The position numbers and the translations under genes are program-made. Under the pieces are notes generated by a model, which saw nothing but the letters and a program-made list of their open reading frames with translations, was not told the DNA's origin and made no database searches. From Hedera helix (lineage: Eukaryota > Streptophyta > Magnoliopsida > Apiales > Araliaceae): a stretch of DNA of 64,000 nt. Position 1 is the stretch's first letter. Every line of letters starts with the position of its first letter. Below are positions 48,432 through 57,696 of this stretch, piece by piece. The stretch is taken from the NCBI GenBank assembly GCA_947179155.2, contig OX359284.1, positions 9,364,432 to 9,428,431 on the forward strand, written 5' to 3'.

Positions 48432-48466
48432 TTCACCCCTTCTTCATAAAATTTCGTCCTCGAAAT
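48432..48466 (-). promoter_or_regulatory. Second (inner) polypurine tract of LARD2
   Basis: On the minus strand GAGGACGAAATTTTATGAAG, then AAGGGGTGAA, then TGTGATACCCC. It is nearly the same as the LARD1 polypurine tract (20128-20165). Confidence 0.7.
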
Positions 48467-49225
48467 TTCTATATACTCATACTTCACAATTTCTTTACAT
48501 TTATTCCACATATCTTTCTTCCCTTCATTTCTCGTGATCATTGCCCATTGCAATTTTCTAATCCTTCATATTTCATAATTTCTTTACTTTACAATATTAC
48601 TTTCCTTATCATTCACAATTTAAAATACTACCCCATCCTACCATCCAATCTTCATAAGAGTAGAAGGATTCAAAATTTTTATTTTGAAAAACTTTCATGA
48701 TATGCTGAATGAACATTTATCCCGGTTTACAGTACTTCGCTCCCCGAGTACTTCATACTGCAAACCTTGACAGTGGATCAGTCTGCCATTAAAGTGGTGT
48801 AAATTTAATCCATAATTTGGCACTTCAGTAGAACAATCTGTAATGCCAATGTTTTCTTATGCCAGGTGACCATTCGATCAACCTGCAACATTCTTAATCT
48901 CTTTGTTCATCTCAGCGTTAGGATTCATTCAAAAGTAATTTGATTGGTTATAACTTTTAAAGAATATGAATTCAATATTTTACAAAATTTGTCTAGCTAA
49001 ATCAATAGCTCAGACTTATATTTCTTCAACGCTTGTCTAGCCGGATCAATTAGCATAGACTTACTTTTAACAATTTATAACTCGCAGAAATTTTTTAAAA
49101 CATTCATCATGTCAAAACTTTTCAAAACGTCTAGCCGAGTCAAATGGCAAGGACTTATAGTTCTGACATACCTTCAAAAATCGAAATCATTTATGACTTC
49201 ATGTTACCGCGTCATTTTGACAGCC
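48467..49225 (-). other. LARD2 non-coding internal domain, part nearest the 3' LTR
   Basis: No convincing ORF. Holds three copies of a TCTAGCCGGATCAATTAGCA-type motif (48992, 49036, 49130), also found at 56315 and in LARD1 at 20918. It ends with CAGCC (49221-49225), the left target duplication of the nested element. Confidence 0.65.
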
Positions 49226-50908
49226 TGTTGGGTGTCAAACCGTGCGTTTGACAAATCAACACTTACACGCAAGTGCACGTGGTCAACAAGTAATATAAAG
49301 TAAGTAAAGTATCGTTCCCACGAGGACTATGGTTAGCTATTACACTATCATGCAGTAGTTTTATAACTATTTTGGTTTCTTTAAACAGTGGTCAAGTAAA
49401 TTAAGCAATTGTGAATTAAATCTAAGTTGTGAAAATTAAAGACAAATAATTAATAAACGATTTAAGCAAACAAAGGAGGCATGGGATTATAACTTCACCT
49501 AGGGTGTCATTCAACTGCTCTACTTCCTGTTAAACCTAACTGATTATTTCGGATTGTTAGTCGAAAATACGAAACTAAAGTATGACCAACTCTCGTTGCA
49601 TCATACCCATATCCAAGCCAGATCCGACCCAAAGGGCAACAGAACGGGAAAAAACACCCAAGTTAATTAAATCACTATATGTCTATGTGACCTAGAGAAA
49701 AACGGGTTTAAGCACAGGTTTTCAAAAGACTACGTGCGGTGCTTCGGTATATGTCTATCCTTAGCACTAATCATGCAATCCAACGTCATGTGAAATCATG
49801 AACACAAGCTAACATGGTCGGTTCTAAACTCACACTCCCCATCTCGGTTCCGTGTGAGTTAACATGGTAAATGATGATCAAGCATTTAAACGATTAAGAT
49901 AAACCACATTAGACAATCCATACATAATCATTTAGCCAAAACAAGGAAGCATACAAATTGTACTAAACCCTAGGTTTCATTATAATCCCATAAGAGAAGT
50001 TAGTTCATAATAGAAATAACAACCATCATCCACATATGTTCATACATTGAAGCTACAAATGAAAAGAAAGAGAAAACAAAGTTAAGAAATGCAAAACTCG
50101 GTTTCTCTTCTTCAAATCCGGAGTTACAAGGTTGACACAATGCTTCAAACTTCCAATGCCCAGCTCTAAGCTATACTACTCTAGCTAAATCACAAGGAAT
50201 AAGAGAGAACACAGACAACAAAGAATGGAAATGAACAATACACTCTCTCTTCTTCCTTTTGACCTAGCTTTTCTATCTATTATCTTCTATCTCTGGCCTT
50301 GGACTGATACTACTGGTATATATAGCCTCAAGCTGCTCCCTCGCGATCACTGTAGCATGAAGTAACATGATTGGCCCGTTTAAAATAAGTCAGCTCAGAA
50401 TTTGGTGCGAAGGACCGGCGCAGCTGCGCCGTGATTGTACTGAAATGGGGCGCAGCTGCGCCTCACGGCAGTCAAAGACTCAGCAGAGGTGTTGCGCAGC
50501 TGCGCAGAAAATGTGAAGGAATGCGGCGCAGCTGTGCCGTGCACCAGTCAGGCAGCCTGAAGAGCTACTGCACAACTGCGCAATGTTTATGAAGGATTTC
50601 GGCGCAGCTGCGCCGTGCACCAGTCTTGGAATCTGTGCCATCTTTTCTGCTGCATCCTATAATCGTGCATATCACTCCCGCATTGCACCACTTTTGTCCC
50701 AAAAACTGCAATTCTTCCTCCCCGCACAAGATCTAGACCGAAACACGCCGGTTTGTCCCCAAAAAGACGGAAAATGCCAATAAAGTGCTAAGGAGCATGA
50801 AACCTACAAAAGAGACATAAAAGCATGAAAAGTAATAAAAACTAATGAGAACAAGCAAAAGTTAAAGCAAGTTGGCATCAAAATAGTAGGTATAAAACCT
50901 ACTTATCA
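49226..50908 (-). repeat. 3' LTR of the Athila-type element (left copy)
   Basis: 1683 bp, bounded by TGTTGGGTG and ACTTATCA on the + strand. Contains a TATA box (GGCTATATATACC on the minus strand, about 50316-50328) and, upstream of it in U3, six GCAGCTGC-centred palindromes (50417-50614). Confidence 0.95.
50417..50614 (-). repeat. Six GC-rich palindromes in U3, left LTR
   Basis: GGCGCAGCTGCGCC at 50417, 50449 and 50601; TGCGCAGCTGCGCA at 50493; variants GGCGCAGCTGTGCC at 50525 and TGCACAACTGCGCA at 50569. Spacing is about 32-44 bp. The matching right-LTR set is at 55626-55823. They lie roughly 90-290 bp upstream of the TATA box in element orientation. Confidence 0.85.
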
Positions 50909-50925
50909 AATACCTCCAAACTTAA
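50909..50925 (-). promoter_or_regulatory. Polypurine tract of the Athila-type element
   Basis: On the minus strand AAGTTTGGAGGTATT precedes the LTR start TGATAAGTAGG, with GGCAAGCAACGGG upstream. Nearly identical to the site at 3081-3095. Confidence 0.75.
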
Positions 50926-51931
50926 CCCGTTGCTTGCCCTCAAGCTACATAATGAGCAAACTGAAATGCAAGTTAAGCTACAAATACAGTCTACGCTACA
51001 GGCAAGTGAATCCACGTCAGTCAGTACAAAGCTTAAATTGAGCAGCCTCAGAAAAGTTGCAATGAACATTAAACATAGCATCTAACCAAGAAATCGTCAA
51101 TAGGTCATATCAATCGACAATTCCTCAACATATTATTACTGATACAGTGTGTAGTGTGCTTGGCCATCATTAAGGTTGGTATGATGCAAATATTGTCATA
51201 ATGCGCTTCTTAGAGGGAAAATCACAGTTTTAACTCAAGAAAGACGATAATAGGAAAAATGTCAGCTAAGACTTCACATTAATCAATATCAGGGTTATTC
51301 AGGATTAACCGACTTTATATACAACCAAGAGGGCAATAATTGCTCTATCTCGCGTTTATACCCGGCTGTGCAATGCCTAGTCCTATTAGGCTTCGAAGAT
51401 ACCCATGTAACAAGCTTTCGTCCAACGACTCCCAAACCAGTCGGCTTTAGGGCGCTAGGTGTAAAGACACCCCTACGGGCCTATTAACTCAAGTATCCAC
51501 GGCCACAGAACTAAACTAGCCAACGTGTTTATTATTTATTTATTTATTTTTTATTTTTTTTATTTTTTATGTGAGTGCGTTTTAACGCTCCATCTCACGC
51601 TATAGCTCTCTTAACCCCCAAACTTGATTTTTGTGTTATTATAGCCGACACAACCCATACACCAAATTTCAATTGCTTAAACAAGAATTTTTTTTTTTTT
51701 CACCAGAAGACAATTATGCACATATTTAGATTAAACCAAACAAAACAATTACACATAAAGTGTTATCCGGTTATATCAGAGTCAAATAAGTTAGGAATCG
51801 TAAATCAACATGACACTAAGACTATGACTCGATTTTTAACCCCGTTACATGATCAAGCAAAGCCGAGTATCATCATAGGCCAATAGGACTTCGACCGAAC
51901 AGGACGCTAGGATTCATGCAATAAAATGCAA
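50926..51931 (-). other. Non-coding 3' tail of the Athila-type element
   Basis: No supported ORF. The stretch 51350-51490 matches the tail of the Athila-like element at about 2545-2690 on the other strand. An odd T/A-rich run (ATTTATTTATTTATT) lies at 51525-51570. The RT, RNase H and integrase that should precede this tail are absent. Confidence 0.65.
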
Positions 51932-52490
51932 TTAACCTAAAATGCAGTCATCCATCCCCGACTCATCATTGTCACTGTCACTATCCCTCACCAAGGTAGT
52001 TTCCATCGGATCTTTACTTGCCATTCTAAGAAACTCATCTTCCACCATCCTCTCTACCACATCCATTCGGAAGCATTCTTCTTCATCAGTAGGGAACTTC
52101 ATTGCCCGGAACACATTGAAGGTTATTCTTTGGTCCTGGACCCTCATTGTTAATTCTCCCTTTTATACATCGATGAGAGTTCTCCCCGTGGCTAGAAATG
52201 GTCTCCCCAAGATTATGGGAATATCCTTGTCCTCTTTATAGTCTAGGATAATGAAGTCCGCGGGGAATATGAACTTGTCAACTTTGACCAGAATGTCCTC
52301 CACAATCCCTCTTGGATATGTAATCGATCTGTCTGCGAGCTGTAGGGATATGTTTATGGGCTTTGGTGCAGGAAGTCCCAACTGTGTGTAAATTGACAAT
52401 GGCATGAGGTTAATGCTTGCTCCTAAGTCACACAAGCATCTGTTGAAAGGCACACTCCCTATCTAGCAAGGAATGGTGAAACTCCCCGGA
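51932..52490 (-). pseudogene. Athila-type aspartic protease region
   Basis: Frame 52163-52453 reads 'RCLCDLGASINLMPLSIYTQ' (the Asp of the D-x-G-A retropepsin motif is present as CDLGAS) and ends near 'IPIILGRPFLATGRTLIDV', the usual ILGRPFL protease flap-to-end block. After a stop it continues at 51932-52147 ('ITFNVFRAMKFPTDEEECFR') to a final stop. An upstream stop at about 52464 separates it from gag. Protease would cut the Gag polyprotein. RT should follow, but none does. Confidence 0.85.
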
Positions 52491-53114
52491 TCTTTCAGTT
52501 TAGGAGGTATTTTTCTCTGTAAGACCGCACTGCATTCCTCAGTTAGAGCTACAGTCTCAAAGTCTTCCAATCTTTCTTGACAGAATCCCTTTCATGAACT
52601 TAGCATAGCTCGGCATCTGTTCTAAAGCTTCTGCAAATGGTATGTTTATTTGCAGCATCTTGAAAATTTTCAGGAACTTAGCGAACTGCTTGTCCAATTT
52701 CTGTTTCTGAAGCCTCTGTGGAAAAGGTACTGGAGGATAGACTCATGTGTGAGTAACCGGAGGCTTTTCTGGTTGATCCTTATTTCCTGCTTCTGTCCCC
52801 ACTACACCTTCCTCTTTTTCCTTAGAGCTTTCTGCACCAACTGAGTCTGAGGCAGGGTGCAACTGTTCTGTTTCTCTTTGTACTGCCGGCTCATCCGAGC
52901 CAGTTGGCATAAACTGTTTCCCGCTTCTAGTCATGACAGCTTTGCAGTGCTCCTTTCCCTCTCTTCTTGGGTTTTTTTCTGTATTGCTTGGAAGAGATCC
53001 TTGAGGTCTGTTTGCCAGCAAATTGGCCATTTGGCCCACTTGGTTCTCCAAATTTTTTATGGAAGCAGACTGACTCTTTATCAACACATCAGTGTTAGCC
53101 ATGTATTTCAGCAT
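52491..53114 (-). pseudogene. C-terminal part of Athila-type Gag, frameshifted from the main frame
   Basis: The frame 52743-53114 (123 aa) carries 'SIKNLENQVGQMANLLANRP' (a coiled-coil-like block), 'AVMTRSGKQF' and a Glu/Lys-rich tail. Together these are the usual C-terminal part of Athila/Tat Gag. It is out of frame with the preceding gag by what looks like a 2-bp AG gain near 53130. Beyond its stop, 'QKLDKQFAKFLKIFKMLQINIPFAEALEQMPSYAKFMK' (52590-52700, here in two joined blocks) can still be read, with a further frameshift near 52570. Confidence 0.75.
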
Positions 53115-53122
53115 TAACTCTT

Positions 53123-54316
53123 TTAAGTCTGGCTTCTCTCTGGTTGGGACGATTGTGCTGCATGGTGATGACTCTGAAATCCCGGAGGATAGTGTGATCT
53201 TGGAGCTTGTTGATGGTTCTGATTATTGCTCCATGATGAGTTTGGGTGATTCCTAGCTCCAGAGTTATATGTATTCTGATACTGATTTGGTTGCCTCTGG
53301 TAGCTACTCACAAATTGTACTGATTCTAAATTGATAGCACATTGCTCTGTAGGATGTTCCCCTGCACATAGCTCACATACATAAGCCACCTGTTGCACTT
53401 TATTATCTGCAATTGCATCAATCTTCTTGGACATGACTGATAATTGAGCTGCTAAGGCTGTGATAGCATCTACTTCTATAACCCCGGCCACTTTTGGTTG
53501 ATTTAGCCTCGAAGTAGGCCATTGATAATTGTTGGCAGCCATGGTTTCAAGCAGCTCATATGCCTCATCGAAATTCTTTGCAATAAATTCCCCTCCAGAT
53601 GCTGCGTCAATGCTAGTCCGAGTGTTACCACTCAAACCACTGTAAAATGTGTTCATCTGCATCCATTGGGGTAGTGCATGATGCGGGCATCTTCTTAACA
53701 ACTCTTTAAACCTCTCCCATGCTTCATATAATGACTCTCCATGTTGTTGTGCAAACATAGAAATATCATTTCTCATTTTATTGGTCTTTGCAGGAGGAAA
53801 GAATTTCTTCAGGAATTTCTGTGCCAAGTCATCCCATGTAGTGATTGACCCCGGAGGTAATGAGTGAAGCCAACTCTTTGCTTTATCTCTCAGTGTAAAT
53901 GGGAAGAGTCTGAGTCTTACTGCATCATCCGTTACTCCATTAAACTTGAACGTATCACAGATCTCCAAGAAGCTCAGCAAGTGATCGTTCGGATCATCAT
54001 TAGTCATTCCCCCAAACTGTACTGAATTCTTCACCATTTGAATGGTGCTCAGTTTAATTTCAAAGGAGAGGGTTGTGATTGCTGGCCTTGTGATACTTGC
54101 TTGCAGTTCATTGATTCGCGGCGTTGCATAATCTCTTAGTGGCTTAGGTGCCTCTTGTTCTCCGGCCATGACTTCTGGCTGTTCAATTTTCTCTTGACTG
54201 TCAGGGCAACTCTCAATCACTTGTTGAACTTGTGTATTAACGTTGTCGTTGCTAGCCAACAACTTATGTTTCTTTGATCGAGTTAGCATGCACAAGTCAC
54301 AAGTACCTGAAACCAA
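53123..54316 (-). CDS. Athila-type Gag (Retrotrans_gag), long open frame
   Basis: A 397-residue open frame, the longest in the window. The start at 54316 is the first Met after the primer site; an internal Met (MLTRSKKHK, residue 10) is an equally good start. Residues about 100-220 form the Retrotrans_gag capsid domain: 'DHLLSFLEICDTFKFNGVTD', 'LFPFTLRDKAKSWLHSLPPG', 'TTWDDLAQKFLKKFFPPAKT', 'GESLYEAWERFKELLRRCPH'. Further on, 'CELCAGEHPTEQC' (about residues 313-325) is a zinc-knuckle-like motif, followed by an Asn/Gln-rich region. Gag would form the virus-like particle. The C-terminal part is frameshifted into the next entry, so the protein is probably truncated. Kept as CDS because the frame is open. 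Confidence 0.85.
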   Translation of the reverse strand: MVSGTCDLCMLTRSKKHKLLASNDNVNTQVQQVIESCPDSQEKIEQPEVMAGEQEAPKPLRDYATPRINELQASITRPAITTLSFEIKLSTIQMVKNSVQFGGMTNDDPNDHLLSFLEICDTFKFNGVTDDAVRLRLFPFTLRDKAKSWLHSLPPGSITTWDDLAQKFLKKFFPPAKTNKMRNDISMFAQQHGESLYEAWERFKELLRRCPHHALPQWMQMNTFYSGLSGNTRTSIDAASGGEFIAKNFDEAYELLETMAANNYQWPTSRLNQPKVAGVIEVDAITALAAQLSVMSKKIDAIADNKVQQVAYVCELCAGEHPTEQCAINLESVQFVSSYQRQPNQYQNTYNSGARNHPNSSWSNNQNHQQAPRSHYPPGFQSHHHAAQSSQPERSQT

Positions 54317-54410
54317 AGAAATTGATAAAAAGAAATGAGGTACGAAAAGATTGTTTAACTAAACCAATCTAATTTAAACTGACGATGAAAGTAATAAAAA
54401 CTACTCAAAG

Positions 54411-54428
54411 TCCCTGGCAACGGCGCCA
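54411..54428 (-). promoter_or_regulatory. Primer binding site (tRNA-Asp type)
   Basis: On the minus strand TGGCGCCGTTGCCAGGGA lies six bases inside the 5' LTR end. It is the standard Athila/Tat primer site complementary to tRNA-Asp, with one difference from the common TGGCGCCGTTGCCGGGGA. Confidence 0.9.
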
Positions 54429-54434
54429 AAAACT

Positions 54435-56117
54435 TGTTGGGTGTCAAACCGTGCGTATGACAAATCAACACTTACACGCAAGTGCACGTGGTCAACAAGT
54501 AATATAAAGTAAGTAAAGTATCGTTCCCACGAGGACTATGGTTAGCTATTACACTATCATGCAGTAGTTTTATAACTATTTTGGTTTCTTTAAACAGTGG
54601 TCAAGTAAATTAAGCAATTGTGAATTAAATCTAAGTTGTGAAAATTAAAGACAAATAATTAATAAACGATTTAAGCAAACAAAGGAGGCATGGGATTATA
54701 ACTTCACCTAGGGTGTCATTCAACTGCTCTACTTCCTGTTAAACCTAACTGATTATTTCGGATTGTTAGTCGAAAATACGAAAATAAAGTATGACCAACT
54801 CTCGTTGCATCATACCCATATCCAACCCAGATCCGACCCAAAGGGCAACAGAACGGGAAAAAACACCCAAGTTAATTAAATCACTAAATGTCTATGTGAC
54901 CTAGAGAAAAACGGGTTTAAGCACAGGTTTTCAAAAGACTACGTGCGGTGCTTCGGTATATGTCTATCCTTAGCACTAATCATGCAATCCAACGTCATGT
55001 GAAATCATGAACACAAGCTAACATGGTCGGTTCTAAACTCACACTCCCCATCTCGGTTCCGTGTGAGTTAACATGGTAAATGATGATCAAGCATTTAAAC
55101 GATTAAGATAAACCACATTAGACAATCCATACATAATCATTTAGCCAAAACAAGGAAGCATACAAATTGAACTAAACCCTAGGTTTCATTATAATCCCAT
55201 AAGAGAAGTTAGTTCATAATAGAAATAACAACCATCATCCACATATGTTCATACATTGAAGCTACAAATGAAAAGAAAGAGAAAACAAAGTTAAGAAATG
55301 CAAAGCTCGGTTTCTCTTCTTCAAATCCGGAGTTACAAGGTTGACACAATGCTTCAAACTTCCAATGCCCAGTTCTAAGCTATACTACTCTAGCTAAATC
55401 ACAAGGAACAAGAGAGAACACAGACAACAAAGAATGGAAATGAACAATGCACTCTCTCTTCTTCCTTTTGACCTAGCTTTTCTATCTATTATCTTCTATC
55501 TCTGGCCTTGGACTGATACTACTGGTATATATAGCCTCAAGCTGCTCCCTCGCGATCACTGTAGCATGAAGCAACATGATTGGCCCGTTTAAAATAAGTC
55601 AGTTCAGAATTTGGTGCGAAGGACCGGCGCAGCTGCGCCGTGATTGTACTGAAATGGGGCGCAGCTGCGCCTCACGGCAGTCAAAGACTCAGCAGAAGTG
55701 TTGCGCAGCTGCGCAGAAAATGTGAAGGAATGCGGCGCAGCTGCGCCGTGCACCAGTCAGGCAGCCTGAAGAGCTATTGCGCAGCTGCGCAGTGTTTATG
55801 AAGGATTTCGGCACAGCTGCGCCGTGCACCAGTCTTGGAATCTGTGCCATCTTTTCTGCTACATCCGATCATCGCGCATATCACTCCCGCATTGCACCAC
55901 TTTTGTCCCAAAAACTGCAATTCTTCCTCCCCGCACAAGATCTAGACCGAAACACGCCGGTTTATCCCCAAAAAGACGGAAAATGCCAATAAAGTGCTAA
56001 GGAGCATGAAACCTACAAAAGAGACATAAAAGCATGAAAAGTAATAAAAACTAATGAGAACAAGCGAAAGTTAAAGCAAGTTGGCATCGAAATAGTAGGT
56101 ATAAAACCTACTTATCA
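54435..56117 (-). repeat. 5' LTR of the Athila-type element (right copy)
   Basis: 1683 bp, colinear with the left copy at a constant offset of 5209. TATA near 55525-55537 on the minus strand. The six U3 palindromes lie at 55626-55823, the fifth being perfect here (TGCGCAGCTGCGCA). Confidence 0.95.
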
Positions 56118-57638
56118 CAGCCCGTTGAGAATTCCGTCGTTAATAATTCCTACACCATAAACCATACTTTATGGTGTTGAATCATCTTATAACGAAATAG
56201 TACCGCACCGTCTCAACAACACGTTGAGCATTCCGTCATTCATCACATCTGCACCGGGCTAAAAGGTGCGTGGATGATTCTTTTGAAATACATTTTGATG
56301 TAAAAACATTTTTGTCTAGCCGAGACAAGTAGCATAGACACTTTTTGAATCGCTCAAAAATTTCATTTATATTTTTCAAAGTACATTGATGCCAATTTAG
56401 CTTGAGGCCAAAAAATTTCGAAGTCTAGCAAAGCTAGAAGAATGGGAATATCCTAAATTCCCTACTATTCACCTTATGCTTCTTTACTTAAATATTAAAT
56501 TATTGCTAGGACTATTTTCATTTATCATATTAAAATTTCTATCTACTCCAGCTTTTCTATACCCCCGTATAGTTCATCAAACTTGCCACACATTATGAGT
56601 CCAGGAACTTACCACAAGAATATGAGTTTAGAAACTTGTCCTAGCAATATGTAGTCTAAGAATAAATCAAAGACTATCCATATGCTGAGGGGCTCAAAAC
56701 ATACCATACGATTATGAGTCATGGACTTACCATATGCATGAGTTTTAAGAACTCGTGCCTAAACTTAATATTATCTATCTATCAAAACCTTTAGCGCGAC
56801 TCTAACATTTCAATGATTATCACATAGTAACTAAGTAAACACAAATCCCCCACCCATACAAAGGATTGTGCAACTCAGTCACCACATGAGTCCTCAAATG
56901 AAATTTCGTACCCAAGTTTTCTACCCCCTTATCATAACCTTTCTTTTATTCATGTCTCATCATTCTCTGAATTCTTCTTGTACTATTTCATAGTACCATA
57001 TCTCTTTATAACATTAAAATATGCATTTTCGACCATTAACAGGTCTTTCTGTTATTTCACATTTTCACTTGATCTCATCATGATCTTGCTTCACAACCTA
57101 CTTCTTACTCGCTTCTCTTATCTCGTGATCGTATCGTAGTACGATCTTCTTACCCTTCCTGATCATGTTATTATGATCTCTTTCTATGCTCTTTAGATTT
57201 CCTTTTATCTTTATTACTTAAATCAGGTGTCTCCTGATTTTCTTTGAGATTCATCTTTGAATCCTTTCAAATATTCTTTCAGATATGTTCTTAATTAAAC
57301 TTTTGAATTTTCTCAATTCGTTATTTTCAATCAAATCTTTCTTAATATATTCATCTCTTTCTTATATTCTTATAAGTTTCATATTTCCTTCGCTTTAGCC
57401 AACCTCTGAGAACATCTTTCTCAACTTATGTCTTTCCATTCTAATCCCCCCATGTTCATCAAACTTATCACGTATTTGGACTCAGGAACTTACCATAATC
57501 ACATGGTTGAGGAGCTTGTCCTAGTCAGGCCATAGTCGCCCATTCGCTAAAGGGGCTCCACCATATAATCATGAGTCACGAGTTTACCATACGCTTGAGT
57601 TTTCAGAACACTCAACTAACCGTACTCTTTCTTACTAG

Positions 57639-57678
57639 GGTTATAGCCTAAGGTATCGTTTACCTAAGGTTTATAACC
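57639..57678 (-). other. Stem-loop beside the LARD2 primer site
   Basis: GGTTATAGCCTAAGGTA, loop TCGTT, then TACCTAAGG and TTTATAACC. It is the same hairpin as 22264-22302 in LARD1 with a different loop. Confidence 0.7.
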
Positions 57679-57682
57679 TCTA

Positions 57683-57696
57683 GCTCTGATACCAAC
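57683..57696 (-). promoter_or_regulatory. LARD2 primer binding site (initiator tRNA-Met type)
   Basis: GTTGGTATCAGAGC on the minus strand, directly next to the LTR end GTCGTTACA. Confidence 0.88.

Larger units (their letters stand above)
49226..56117 (-). mobile_element. Athila-type gag-protease-only retrotransposon, complete ends
   Basis: LTRs 49226-50908 and 54435-56117, both exactly 1683 bp, in direct orientation and differing at about two dozen bases by eye. CAGCC is duplicated at 49221-49225 and 56118-56122. On the minus strand: 5' LTR (TGATAAGTAGG...ACACCCAACA), tRNA-Asp-type primer site, gag, protease, about 1 kb of non-coding 3' tail, polypurine tract, 3' LTR. Reverse transcriptase, RNase H and integrase are missing, so it must move with help from another element. 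It resembles the described class of terminal-repeat elements that keep a gag frame but lack pol. It lies inside LARD2 and is younger than it. Confidence 0.93.
56123..57696 (-). other. LARD2 non-coding internal domain, part nearest the primer site
   Basis: No supported ORF. Contains CGTTGAGAATTCCGTC (56123-56138) and CGTTGAGCATTCCGTC (56222-56237), TCTAGCCGAGACAAGTAGCA (56315), GTCTAGCAAAGCTAGAAG (near 56422) and 'CCCATACAAAGGATTGTG...' (near 56852), all with counterparts in LARD1. Segments around GAGTCATGGACTTACCATA (56716) and GAGTCACGAGTTTACCATA (57571) are an internal duplication. Confidence 0.68.
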
